Source: an uncultured Gammaproteobacteria bacterium (GTDB lineage: Bacteria; Pseudomonadota; Gammaproteobacteria; Pseudomonadales; Pseudohongiellaceae). From it: 47,859 bases of DNA. The position numbers and the translations under genes were made by a program. Positions 33,757 to 41,927 of the stretch are shown here, in pieces (position 1 is the stretch's first letter; the number at the start of each line of letters is the position of its first letter). The stretch covers positions 1 through 47,859 of the forward strand of contig CALEJT010000046.1 of NCBI GenBank assembly GCA_937898685.1, written 5' to 3'. The notes beneath the pieces are model-generated. The model was not told the origin of the DNA, did not search any database, and saw only the letters and a list, made by a program, of their open reading frames with translations.

Positions 33757-33931
33757 TGGGTCTCGTGGTGCCGCGCGTTCACCTGGGCTTGCTTCCCTCT
33801 CATCCTCGCGGGTTACTACGTGATAACGCCGGGGGGACGGTCTCTGCTCGATCCAGCGGAGGCGAGGGGTAGGTTTTAGGCCCGTGCGGCCGTGGTGATT
33901 CGGGTAGGTCACGGAGGATACAGGCCGGCGC

Positions 33932-33960
33932 AATATAACAGCAAAGAGTTGGTGCTTCAA
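33932..33960 (-). promoter_or_regulatory. Sigma-70-type promoter of rne
   Basis: On the minus strand TTGAAG, 17 bases, TATATT. Spacing is ideal and both boxes are near consensus. Transcription would start near 33925. Confidence 0.7.
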
Positions 33961-34014
33961 ACGCTTATGGTGCTTTGTTGAGTGCCGTTTGCAGCATGAA
34001 AAGGGTGTCTTCGC

Positions 34015-34020
34015 TATACT
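34015..34020 (+). promoter_or_regulatory. -10 box of the rluC promoter
   Basis: TATACT lies 30 nt before the rluC ATG, with a predicted start near 34027 and a leader of about 24 nt. No good -35 is found at 17 nt; TTGCAG at 33989 is 20 nt away. Confidence 0.4.
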
Positions 34021-34050
34021 TGCGCGCCCTTGTCCAAGTCCTCCCACACG

Positions 34051-35025
34051 ATGCCCACGCCGTCCTCCCCACCACGTCCTGCCAACCGTACGCCGGTACA
34101 GATTCTGGAAGTTGCCGAACACCATCAGGATCAGCGTCTGGACAACTACCTTCTCGGTCGCCTGAAGGGCACACCCAAGTCCTTGATTTATCGGATCATT
34201 AGAAAGGGAGAGGTGAGGGTCAACGGCAAGCGCGTCAAGGCCGACTACCGCGTCCAGGCCCAGGACAAGGTGCGCGTGCCGCCACTGCAGCTGGCGAGCC
34301 CGGATGAGCCGCTCCAGCCCAGCGCCCAGCTCGAAGCTCTCTTGCGCGACTCGGTGCTCTTCGAAGACCCGGACCTGTTGGTGCTGAACAAGCCGGCGGG
34401 GCTGCCGGTGCATGGCGGGACGGGGGTCAAGCTGGGCCTGATCGAGGCGCTCAAGACGCTGCGTCCGGACGTGCCTGGTCTGGAACTCGTCCACCGCCTC
34501 GACAAGGGGACGTCCGGGTGTTTGCTTCTAGCCAAGACCGGCCCCGCCCGTCGTGCCCTGATGAACGCCTTCCGCGAGCATGAGGTGCGCAAGGTCTACC
34601 ACGCTCTCGTCTGTGGTCGCTGGCCGGCCCAGGTAAGGGAAGTGGACAGTTCGCTCGCCCGCCAACCGGAGCGGGGCGGTGAGCGCATGGTGGAGGTCGA
34701 TCCCGAGGGTAAGGAAGCGCGTACGAGCTTCCGCGTGCTGGAGCGTTTCGCTGATTTCACCTTGGTCGAGGCGCAGCCTCTGACCGGCCGCACCCATCAG
34801 ATCCGTGTGCATGCAGCCGAAGTCGGTTGTCCGCTGGTGGGGGATGAGAAGTACAACGCACGGGAGGTTGCCGTGAGCTGGCCCAAGGGGGCGCGTCCGC
34901 GCCTGTGCCTACATGCCGCTGCAGTGGAATTCGCACATCCACGTACCGGCAAGCGCTTGCGCTTCAGTGCGCCGCTGGAGAGCTCGTTCAAGGCGCTGGT
35001 GGACCAGCTACGCTCAGCGGATTGA
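34051..35025 (+). CDS. rluC: 23S rRNA pseudouridine synthase RluC
   Basis: A 324-aa enzyme that makes pseudouridines in 23S rRNA (positions 955, 2504 and 2580 in E. coli). An N-terminal S4 RNA-binding domain (QRLDNYLLGRLKGTPKSLIYR) precedes the RluA-type catalytic domain with HRLDKGTSG (catalytic Asp), PLTGRTHQIRVH and GDEKYN. The rluC-rne divergent arrangement is conserved in gammaproteobacteria and supports the assignment. ATG 34051 is chosen; a TTG at 34030 would add seven residues. The 3' end overlaps the convergent maf gene by 38 nt. Confidence 0.9.
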   Translation: MPTPSSPPRPANRTPVQILEVAEHHQDQRLDNYLLGRLKGTPKSLIYRIIRKGEVRVNGKRVKADYRVQAQDKVRVPPLQLASPDEPLQPSAQLEALLRDSVLFEDPDLLVLNKPAGLPVHGGTGVKLGLIEALKTLRPDVPGLELVHRLDKGTSGCLLLAKTGPARRALMNAFREHEVRKVYHALVCGRWPAQVREVDSSLARQPERGGERMVEVDPEGKEARTSFRVLERFADFTLVEAQPLTGRTHQIRVHAAEVGCPLVGDEKYNAREVAVSWPKGARPRLCLHAAAVEFAHPRTGKRLRFSAPLESSFKALVDQLRSAD

Positions 35026-35587
35026 GGCCGGCCTCGCGCAGCAGGCGGCACAGCGAGATGAGCGGCAGCCCGATCAGACTGTGGAAGTCGCCACCCTCCA
35101 TGCGTTCGAACAGCGCAATGCCCAGTCCTTCGGCCTTGAAGCTCCCCGCACAGTCGTAGGGCCGCTCGCGGGCGAGATAGTTCTCGATTTCTTCGGCGCT
35201 CAGCGGACGGAACTTCACGCGATAGAGATCGTGTGTCGACTGGTACTCGCCGGTGCGTGCGTCGAGCAGTACCAGAGCCGTATGAAAATCCACCCAACGT
35301 CCACTGCTCGCCGCGAGTTGCGCGCGCGCCGCTTCGTGTGAGCCCGGTTTGCCCGACACCGCATTGCCACGCATGCAGACCTGATCGCAGCCGATGATGA
35401 GCGCGTCGGGATAGTCTGCGGCGAGGGCCTGCGCCTTGCTCAGCGCCAAGCGTGTCGCGAGCGTCGGACCTTGTTCGTGGGGCAGGGGCGTTTCGTCGAC
35501 GTTGGGACTCGCGTGGACGAAGGGCAGACCCAGACGGCTCAATAGTTCTCGGCGATAGGGCGAGGACGAAGCGAGTACGAGTTGCAT
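34988..35587 (-). CDS. Maf family nucleotide pyrophosphatase (YceF-like)
   Basis: A 199-aa protein with the Maf signature: LVLASSSPYRRELLSRLGLPF, then VDETPLPHE, SKAQALA, IIGCDQV, ISGKP-type segment AVSGKPGS, and GSFKAEGLGIALFERMEGGD and SLIGLPL at the C terminus. YceF-type Maf proteins hydrolyse modified nucleotides such as m7GTP. The length matches the family. ATG 35587 is the natural start. The 3' end overlaps rluC by 38 nt tail to tail. Confidence 0.9.
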   Translation of the reverse strand: MQLVLASSSPYRRELLSRLGLPFVHASPNVDETPLPHEQGPTLATRLALSKAQALAADYPDALIIGCDQVCMRGNAVSGKPGSHEAARAQLAASSGRWVDFHTALVLLDARTGEYQSTHDLYRVKFRPLSAEEIENYLARERPYDCAGSFKAEGLGIALFERMEGGDFHSLIGLPLISLCRLLREAGLNPLSVAGPPAP

Positions 35588-35731
35588 GGCGTTACTTCTT
35601 GGGGCCGGTGAGGGTGTGCATTGTAACAACGGAGAAGAGCTGAACCTGAGCTTAGTAAGCGGTGCTGGCGTTTTGCCAAGCCACAACGGATACATTACCC
35701 TCCGCCTACTTCGAAGTCGTCGATTCTCGCT

Positions 35732-36721
35732 ATGCGTTCTTCGTCCCTCAGAGTCATAGCTGTCCTGATGTGCCTGTTCCTGGGGCTGAGTGCCTGTACT
35801 GCGCGCTATTCCGCGCCGGTGGAGGAAATTGGCGACGGTCCGCGCTTTCTCGACGACGGCAAGCAACATCGCGTGAATGGGGGCGAGACGCTCTACGCCA
35901 TCGCGTGGATGTACGATCTCGACGTCAATGCCCTCGCGCGAGCCAACAATCTGGCGGCACCCTACAACGTCGAGCCGGGCATGATGCTTACGGTGGATCC
36001 ACGTGTGGTGGCGGGGCTCGCCCCCAATCCCAATGCCGGCAACACGGCTTCATTACCGCCCGTTGGCACGGCCGTCGTCACTGCGGTACCGACCATCGGT
36101 GGCTTGCAGCGCACACCGCTACCGTCGCGCTCTCTGCCATCCAACCCTGCCTCGGATCCGGCGCCGGCAACGACGACTCCGCCCCCAACCAGCACGAACA
36201 CCACTCCTCCTGCCGTCGCTGTGACGCCAGCACCGCCACCGAGCACTCCAGCGCAGGAAAGCTCTGTGCGTCCCTTGCCGCCGAGCGAGCCGGTCGCGAC
36301 CTTGCCCAAGAGCGATCCTGCCCCTGTGGTGGCGATGCCCGCCAATGGAGAGATTCAGTGGGACTGGCCGCATCGCGGCAACATCGTGGGACGGTTCTCC
36401 GACACCTCGGTCGAAGGCAAGGGGCTCGATCTAGCCGGCAATGTTGGTGATCCGATCCTGGCCGCGGCGGACGGGGAGGTGGTGTACGCGGGCGGTGGCC
36501 TGCAACGCTACGGCAACCTGCTGATCCTGAAACACAACGATCACTTCCTCAGTGCCTATGCCCACAACCGCAACCTGCTGGTGAAGGAGGGTGACAAGGT
36601 CAGACGTGGTCAGAAGATCGCCGAGCTGGGGAACAGCGGTGTCGATCGCTACATGCTGCACTTCGAAATCCGTGAGGACGGCAAGCCCGTCGACCCCCTA
36701 CTATTCCTCCCTTCGCGTTAG
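35732..36721 (+). CDS. nlpD: Lipoprotein NlpD (LysM and degenerate LytM/M23)
   Basis: A 329-aa outer-membrane-type lipoprotein that activates amidase AmiC in daughter-cell separation. The signal has lipobox LSAC (Cys about residue 22). A LysM domain (HRVNGGETLYAIAWMYDLDV) is followed by a Pro/Thr-rich linker and a LytM/M23 domain (about 225-329) with GKGLDLAGNVGDPI, YGNLLILKHNDHFLSAYAHN and MLHFEIREDG. The first metal-site His is absent (KGLDLAG), as in other NlpD proteins that activate rather than cut. It sits immediately upstream of rpoS, as in other gammaproteobacteria. Confidence 0.95.
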   Translation: MRSSSLRVIAVLMCLFLGLSACTARYSAPVEEIGDGPRFLDDGKQHRVNGGETLYAIAWMYDLDVNALARANNLAAPYNVEPGMMLTVDPRVVAGLAPNPNAGNTASLPPVGTAVVTAVPTIGGLQRTPLPSRSLPSNPASDPAPATTTPPPTSTNTTPPAVAVTPAPPPSTPAQESSVRPLPPSEPVATLPKSDPAPVVAMPANGEIQWDWPHRGNIVGRFSDTSVEGKGLDLAGNVGDPILAAADGEVVYAGGGLQRYGNLLILKHNDHFLSAYAHNRNLLVKEGDKVRRGQKIAELGNSGVDRYMLHFEIREDGKPVDPLLFLPSR

Positions 36722-36795
36722 ATCATTCCTTCGCGTTAGTAGTTTTTGACTAACGGTTCTCTTTAAAAAAATCCTAGAACTTTTTTGCGCTGTAC

Positions 36796-36801
36796 TATAC
36801 T
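36796..36801 (+). promoter_or_regulatory. -10 box candidate for rpoS
   Basis: TATACT lies 132 nt before the rpoS ATG; initiation near 36808 would start the RNA at the hairpin 36807-36843. No good -35 is seen at 17 nt. In E. coli most rpoS transcription comes from a promoter inside nlpD, so this one may be secondary. Confidence 0.4.
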
Positions 36802-36806
36802 CCGGT

Positions 36807-36843
36807 GTACCCGCAATCTGGCCGTCCAGCCGGATGCGGGTAC
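36807..36843 (+). promoter_or_regulatory. rpoS leader hairpin 1
   Basis: GTACCCGCA pairs with TGCGGGTAC, and inside it TCTGGC pairs with GCCGGA (one G-U), with loop CGTCCA and a single bulged A: 15 bp in all. Its 5' edge coincides with the predicted transcript start. Confidence 0.7.
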
Positions 36844-36848
36844 CTAGT

Positions 36849-36874
36849 GGCGCCAGTGACGTGGGACTGGCGTC
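36849..36874 (+). promoter_or_regulatory. rpoS leader hairpin 2
   Basis: GGCGCCAGT pairs with ACTGGCGTC (one G-U), loop GACGTGGG. It ends 42 nt before the rpoS ribosome-binding site, which itself appears unpaired. Confidence 0.65.
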
Positions 36875-36932
36875 GACCCTGCATAAGCATTGTCTGATAA
36901 CAATAACTACTGACTGGAAAAGGACTTTGCAG

Positions 36933-38084
36933 ATGACTAGACGAGCCCCCGATGGATCCGACGCGAAGCAGGACCCCGCACCCAGAGAAGGAGAGCAAGA
37001 ACTGATAGAGGAGCTTCCCAGCCCATCCTTGGCGGTCAATGAACTTTCCTTTGAAGCCTATGAGCTGGAAGACCCTGAATTGGACGAGTCTCTCACTTTC
37101 GATCTGACGCAGGAGCAGGATGATGAACTTGCCAATTTCGATGAATCCGCTTTCGGTGCAGGCGGCTTCGAATTGGATGTGCTGGAAGGCGACGGCCGTA
37201 TTAGGCGGACCGCAGCCGATCGCAAGGGGCGAAGGCATCAGGATCCTTCGCTCGACCCCGCTACCCTCTACCTCAACGCGATAGGCATACTCCCCTTGCT
37301 GACCGCGGCGCAGGAAGTGGTGCTGGCTCGGGAGGTCGCTCAAGGCGTCCCCGGCAGTCGTGGTCGCATGATCGAAGCCAATCTGCGTCTGGTGGTTTCG
37401 ATCGCCAAGCGCTATCAGGGACGCGGTCTCTCACTGCTCGATCTGATCGAAGAGGGCAATCTCGGTCTGATCCGAGCCGTCGAAAAATTCGACCCCGAAC
37501 TCGGCTATCGCTTCTCGACCTACGCCACCTGGTGGATCAAGCAGAACATCGATCGGGCACTGATGAACCAGGCCAGCACGGTGCGACTACCGGTGCATGT
37601 GGTGAAGGATCTGGCGCAATGTATTCGTGCCGTCATGCGGTTGCGCTCGCAATTACAACGCGAGCCGACGCCGGCCGAAGTGGCTTCGCACATGGGGCGG
37701 CCTGAACCCAGCGTGCGCAACATGCTCGGCAATCAGCTGCGCTTCTGTTCCACCGATCTTCCGCTCGCCGATGCACCGGATCTCACGTTCATCGATACCG
37801 TTGCTTCTCCGGATGATCACCAACCTGCCACGCAATTGGAGGAACAGGATCTGAAGCAAAACGTGGATCAGTGGCTGGAATTATTACCGGCGAAGCATCG
37901 CGAGATCATCGCTCGACGTTTCGGTCTGCGCGGCTTCGAGAGTGCCACGTTGGAAGAAGTAGGGAAGGAGATAGGGCTTACGCGCGAAAGAGTGCGTCAG
38001 TTGCAGCTAGAAGCGATGGCGAAGCTGCGCCGTATCATGGAGCGCGAAGGTTTCTCAGCGGACTGTCTGAGGGAATTCAAATAA
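36933..38084 (+). CDS. rpoS: RNA polymerase sigma factor RpoS
   Basis: A 383-aa stationary-phase and general stress sigma factor. After an acidic N-terminal extension (about residues 1-100, longer than E. coli, which is 330 aa in total), regions 1.2 to 4.2 follow: DPATLYLNAIGILPLLT, RMIEANLRLVVSIAKRYQGR, LLDLIEEGNLGLIRAVEKFD, GYRFSTYATWWIKQNIDRA, then LPVHVVKDL, and LTRERVRQLQLEAMAKLR. ATG 36933 follows AAAAGGA. Gene order nlpD-rpoS-fdxA supports the name. The leader has two stable hairpins. Confidence 0.95.
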   Translation: MTRRAPDGSDAKQDPAPREGEQELIEELPSPSLAVNELSFEAYELEDPELDESLTFDLTQEQDDELANFDESAFGAGGFELDVLEGDGRIRRTAADRKGRRHQDPSLDPATLYLNAIGILPLLTAAQEVVLAREVAQGVPGSRGRMIEANLRLVVSIAKRYQGRGLSLLDLIEEGNLGLIRAVEKFDPELGYRFSTYATWWIKQNIDRALMNQASTVRLPVHVVKDLAQCIRAVMRLRSQLQREPTPAEVASHMGRPEPSVRNMLGNQLRFCSTDLPLADAPDLTFIDTVASPDDHQPATQLEEQDLKQNVDQWLELLPAKHREIIARRFGLRGFESATLEEVGKEIGLTRERVRQLQLEAMAKLRRIMEREGFSADCLREFK

Positions 38085-38103
38085 TAAAGGCAGAAGATGA
38101 GGA

Positions 38104-38133
38104 GCAGGTTCGGTGTGTTCACACCGAACCTGC
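38104..38133. terminator. U-less hairpin between rpoS and fdxA
   Basis: GCAGGTTCGGTGTG and CACACCGAACCTGC form a perfect 14-bp inverted repeat around TT. It lies 20 nt after the rpoS stop and 7 nt after the fdxA stop on the other strand. Neither side has a T-run. Confidence 0.65.
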
Positions 38134-38140
38134 TGCAGTC

Positions 38141-38479
38141 TCAGTTCTGGGGCCACTCGCGTTCGAGATACTGGATCTTGCCTTCCACGCCATCCCATTC
38201 GGCTGCATCGGGCGGTTCCGGTTTCATCTCGGTGATGTTTGGCCACTTCTTCGACAGTTCTGCGTTCAACGCGATGAACTCTACCTGGTCTTCCGGCACC
38301 TCATCCTCGGCGAAGATCGCATCCACCGGGCATTCGGGTTCGCAGAGTGCACAGTCGATGCACTCGTCCGGATTGATCACCAGCATGTTGGGGCCTTCGT
38401 AGAAGCAGTCCACCGGGCATACTTCGACGCAGTCGGTGTGCTTGCAGCGGATGCAGTTGGCGCCAACCACGAAAGTCAT
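38141..38479 (-). CDS. fdxA: 7Fe ferredoxin FdxA
   Basis: A 112-aa ferredoxin with two clusters: NCIRCKHTDCVEVCPVDCF supplies a [3Fe-4S]/[4Fe-4S] pair with the second site CIDCALCEPECP. The acidic C-terminal tail (EDEVPEDQVEFIALNAELSK) is typical of FdxA. It carries electrons in the cytoplasm. AGGAGA precedes ATG 38479. The rpoS-fdxA neighbourhood is the one known from Pseudomonas. Confidence 0.95.
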   Translation of the reverse strand: MTFVVGANCIRCKHTDCVEVCPVDCFYEGPNMLVINPDECIDCALCEPECPVDAIFAEDEVPEDQVEFIALNAELSKKWPNITEMKPEPPDAAEWDGVEGKIQYLEREWPQN

Positions 38480-38670
38480 TGGGTATCTCCTGTTACAGGC
38501 GGGGCCCACAGTGGGCCGGATTGTCGTCATGGCGAGCCCAGGGCCCGCAAGGCGGCGAATTCTATCAGCTAAGTAGCCTGCGAATAAGCCCTCGAGAGAA
38601 TTGCGGTAAACTCGCGCGTCTTGTTTCACGGCTCAGCCGGATAGCGAAAACGGAAGAACAGGAAACCGAG

Positions 38671-39681
38671 ATGCGACGCGACTACGATGCGCCTCAAGGC
38701 GAAGTGAAAACCCTGTGGCTCGAGAGCAAACTGCTCGAAGGCAATCTGCTGGGTGATCCCACGCGGCGACGTGTGGATGTCTACATCCCTGCGGGTCACG
38801 ACAGCAAAGGCCTGCCTCTACTGGTCGATCTCGTCGGCTTTCTCAGCGGTGGGCCCGTGCACGCCAACTGGCGCAACTTCGGTGAGAACCTGCCCGAGCG
38901 TCTCGATCGACTCATCGCCGCGAAGCAATTGCCACCAGTAGTGGTGGCGATGCCCGATTGCTTCACGCGTCTTGGTGGCAACCAGTACATCAACAGCAGT
39001 GCGATCGGACCTTGGGCCGATGTACTTAGAAAAGAAGTGGTACCGCTGGTCGAAAACACCTTCGGTTGCGGTGGTGATGGTCGCCGCGGTGTGTTCGGCA
39101 AGAGCTCCGGTGGCTATGGGGCCTTGATGCACGCGCTGCTCTACCCGGATTTCTGGGCCGTAGCTGCTTGCCACTCGGGCGACATGGCTTTCGAACTTGT
39201 GTTCCTGCCTGAATTTCCGAATGTGCTGCGCGCACTCGCCTCGCACAAGTTCGATGTGAAATCCTGGATCGATGATTTCTATGCGAAGCCGAAGCAGAAG
39301 GGCAGCGATCTGCACATCCTATTGATGCTGGCGATGTGTGCCAGCTACGACCCGGATCCTGCCGCCTATTGGGGCATTCGTCTGCCGGTCGATACCTACA
39401 CCTGTGAATTGATTCCCGAGCGTTGGCACAACTTCATGCGCTGGGATCCGCTGAACGTCGCGGCGGAGCGGGGCAAGGGCCTGAAGCAGATGAAACTGCT
39501 CTACGTCGACTGCGGCACCTTGGATCAATACAACCTGCTGTACGGAACACGGCGTCTGCATCGCTTGCTGGAGCAGCAGGGCATCGCGCACGTCTACGAG
39601 GAATTCAAGGACGATCACTCGTCCATCGATTATCGCCTCGATCGCAGCCTGCCCCTGTTGGTGCAGGCTTTGACCGAGTGA
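38671..39681 (+). CDS. Esterase D-like alpha/beta hydrolase
   Basis: A 336-aa protein with the esterase D fold: RRRVDVYIPAGHD, PLLVDLVGFLSGGP, VVAMPDCFTRLGGNQYINS, EVVPLVENTF, the nucleophile GKSSGGYGA and a late His in DDHSSIDYR. Such enzymes hydrolyse small esters, S-formylglutathione or siderophore/phosphonate esters; which one applies is unclear. ATG 38671 has CAGGAAA upstream; the frame is open further up but would overlap the fdxA promoter region. It is convergent with the acetoacetyl-CoA synthetase gene. Confidence 0.75.
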   Translation: MRRDYDAPQGEVKTLWLESKLLEGNLLGDPTRRRVDVYIPAGHDSKGLPLLVDLVGFLSGGPVHANWRNFGENLPERLDRLIAAKQLPPVVVAMPDCFTRLGGNQYINSSAIGPWADVLRKEVVPLVENTFGCGGDGRRGVFGKSSGGYGALMHALLYPDFWAVAACHSGDMAFELVFLPEFPNVLRALASHKFDVKSWIDDFYAKPKQKGSDLHILLMLAMCASYDPDPAAYWGIRLPVDTYTCELIPERWHNFMRWDPLNVAAERGKGLKQMKLLYVDCGTLDQYNLLYGTRRLHRLLEQQGIAHVYEEFKDDHSSIDYRLDRSLPLLVQALTE

Positions 39682-39696
39682 AATAGGGAAGAGCCG

Positions 39697-39723
39697 AAGC
39701 TCGACGCCTCAGGCGTCGAGCTT
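39697..39723. terminator. U-less convergent hairpin with the aacS stop codon in its loop
   Basis: AAGCTCGACGCC and GGCGTCGAGCTT form a perfect 12-bp stem; the three-base loop TCA is exactly the complement of the acetoacetyl-CoA synthetase TGA stop. It lies 15 nt after the esterase stop. No T-run on either side. Confidence 0.65.
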
Positions 39724-41706
39724 GTAGGCGGTCTGGGTATCGCGGAAGTTGACGTACCAGTCGAGCGACTGCGGATTGCTCATCGCATCGCGATTCGCGG
39801 CTTTCTCGACAGGCTGACCGAACAGGATCTTGCGCAGCGGCACTTCCATCTTCTTGCCGGTGAGGGTGTAGGGGATGTCCTCCACCTGGTGGATCTCATC
39901 GGGAATGTGACGCGGGCTGTAGTCGCTACGCAGTTTGGCGTTGATCTTCTGTTTCAGTTCTTCGGTCAGAGTCAGACCAGGCTGCAGTTTCACGAAGAGC
40001 GGCATGTAGAACTTACCGCCGGGCAGCTCGAGGTTGACGATGATCGAATCGGCCACTTCATCGAGTGCTTCGACGCTGCGATAGATCTCGGCAGTACCGA
40101 TACGGATGCCGTAGCGGTTGAGCGTGGCATCGGAGCGGCCGAGCACGAAACAGCCGTCCTCGTCATTGATCATGAAGTAGTCGCCCTGGCGCCAGATGCC
40201 GGGGTAGTCCGAGAAATAGGTTTCGATGTAGCGCTCATTGTTCGGATCGTTCCAGAAATAGAGCGGCATCGACGGCATCGGCTGGCAGATCACGAACTCA
40301 CCGACTTCGTTGCGGATGGACTTGCCTTCAGCGTCGAAGGCCTGCAGGTCCACGCCGAGGTGCGGCATCTGGATGATGCCGGCCTTGACCGGCAGACCAG
40401 GCATCGGGCCACAGAAGCCGGCGCAGATGTCGGTACCACCGCTGCCGGGTCCGAGGAAGAGATCGGCTTTGACGTTGTTGTAGAACCAGGCCGTGCACTC
40501 CGCGGACACGGGCGAGCCGGCCAGCATGATGCACTCGAGTTTTTCGAAGCGATATTTTTCCTTGGGCACGATGCCGGCATTTTCCTGCATCTGCTGCAGC
40601 GTCGGGCTGGCACCGAAGAGGCGGGCGCCGGCTTCGTCGCACATCTTCCACAGCACGTCGGCTTCCGGGTAGGTCGGGTTGCCGTCGTACAGGATCGGGC
40701 GCGCCTGGACCAGCATGGTGCTGACCAGGAAGTTCCACATCATCCAACCCGTGGTGGTGAAGAAGAAGATGCGATCGTCGGGCTTGAGGTCGTAGTGCAG
40801 GCCACTCAGCTTGTGCTGCTCGAGCGTGATGCCGCCATGACCGTGCACGATGGCCTTCGGCAGACCCGTGGTGCCGGAGGAGAAGAGAATCCAGAGCGGA
40901 TGCTGGAAGGGCACCTGTTCGAACTGGAAATCCTCGGCGCTGACCGGATCGCCCTTGAGCAGATCGCTCCACAGTTCCGCTTCAGGAACGGGCGGAGTGG
41001 TGTCGTTCCTGTCGAGGTATGGAACGTAGATGACTTTCTTCAGCGTCGGCAGGGCCTTGACGATGTTGCGCACTTCTTCCTTGCGGTCGAAGGCTTTGCC
41101 CTTGTAGGTATAGCCGTCGATGCAGAACAGCACCTTGGGCTCGATCTGGGACAAGCGGTCCAATACGCTGTGCGTGCCGAAGTCGGGCGAGCAGGAGGAC
41201 CAGATGGCGCCGATGCTGGCAGTGGCCAGAAGTGCGGTGACGGCCTCGGGAATGTTGGTCATGTAGGACGCGACTCGGTCACCGGGCTGCACTCCGAGTT
41301 CACGCAGACGGGTGGCGAGCTTGCGTACGTTGCCGGCCAGTTCGCTCCAATCCAGTGATTGCAGGGGATTCTGCTCGTTGCAGTAGAAGAGGGCGGGAGT
41401 GCCGGGCTTCTCGTGACGCAGAATGTGTTCGGCGTAGTTCATCTTCGCGCCGGGGAACCATTCGGCGCCCGGCATGGTGCGTTTGCCGAGAACCGCTGTC
41501 GGCGGAGTGCTGGCCTTGATGTCGAAGAAGTCCCAGATCGCTCCCCAGAACGCATCGATGTCCGCAACCGACCAACGCCGCAAGGCCAATAGATCAGGGA
41601 ACTCGAGGTTACGATGTTCTTTGAGCCAGAGTCTGAAACGGTGGAGGTTGGTGTTTTCTACCCATTGCTGGCTGGGCTGCCAGAGTACTTCGCCTACGGT
41701 TACCAT
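39709..41706 (-). CDS. aacS: Acetoacetyl-CoA synthetase (acetoacetate-CoA ligase)
   Basis: A 665-aa acyl-adenylate enzyme that activates acetoacetate with ATP and CoA, feeding ketone bodies or polyhydroxybutyrate breakdown products into central metabolism. Diagnostic blocks: WFPGAKMNYAEHIL, the ATP loop LFSSGTTGLPKAIVHGHGG, TTTGWMMWNFLVSTML, GGTDICAGFCGP, and the adenylation-domain DEIHQVEDIPYTLTGKKMEV. The length (about 650-670) is that of the AacS group rather than acetyl-CoA synthetase, and the FDIKAS / WGAIWDFF N-terminal segment fits. It is divergent from the cytochrome c gene across 221 nt with no obvious strong promoter. Confidence 0.9.
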   Translation of the reverse strand: MVTVGEVLWQPSQQWVENTNLHRFRLWLKEHRNLEFPDLLALRRWSVADIDAFWGAIWDFFDIKASTPPTAVLGKRTMPGAEWFPGAKMNYAEHILRHEKPGTPALFYCNEQNPLQSLDWSELAGNVRKLATRLRELGVQPGDRVASYMTNIPEAVTALLATASIGAIWSSCSPDFGTHSVLDRLSQIEPKVLFCIDGYTYKGKAFDRKEEVRNIVKALPTLKKVIYVPYLDRNDTTPPVPEAELWSDLLKGDPVSAEDFQFEQVPFQHPLWILFSSGTTGLPKAIVHGHGGITLEQHKLSGLHYDLKPDDRIFFFTTTGWMMWNFLVSTMLVQARPILYDGNPTYPEADVLWKMCDEAGARLFGASPTLQQMQENAGIVPKEKYRFEKLECIMLAGSPVSAECTAWFYNNVKADLFLGPGSGGTDICAGFCGPMPGLPVKAGIIQMPHLGVDLQAFDAEGKSIRNEVGEFVICQPMPSMPLYFWNDPNNERYIETYFSDYPGIWRQGDYFMINDEDGCFVLGRSDATLNRYGIRIGTAEIYRSVEALDEVADSIIVNLELPGGKFYMPLFVKLQPGLTLTEELKQKINAKLRSDYSPRHIPDEIHQVEDIPYTLTGKKMEVPLRKILFGQPVEKAANRDAMSNPQSLDWYVNFRDTQTAYKLDA

Positions 41707-41927
41707 CGAATTCCCATCTCACATCAATCCAAGGTTATTACTACGGAACAACCGCCACACCTCGGCTGAGAGGTGGCTTTGTTCCTTGTTATCATGTCGG
41801 GGGACGCGCAGCCGAAACTCCTTGAAACGCAAGAAAATGCGCAGTAGGGGCCCCGGCAAAGTTCGCGATTCTAGCATAGCCTCCGAGACAGCCTAGGTAG
41901 TTCATCTCTCCTGCGTATCAATTTTCC

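Larger units (their letters stand above)
33186..33925 (-). promoter_or_regulatory. Long 5' leader of rne
   Basis: The 865-nt gap 33186-34050 between rne and rluC holds no convincing gene. A strong promoter at 33932-33960 reads toward rne and predicts a leader of about 740 nt. It contains a hairpin (33633-33649), a perfect 18-bp palindrome (33739-33756) and AT-rich sequence near the start codon. In E. coli a 361-nt rne leader mediates autoregulation by RNase E cleavage, so a similar role is likely here; the exact folds are not known. Confidence 0.6.

Noticed and set aside
38085..38140. RsmZ-like small RNA between rpoS and fdxA, as in Pseudomonas
   Set aside because: The gap here is 56 nt and holds one hairpin without the repeated GGA loops of RsmZ.
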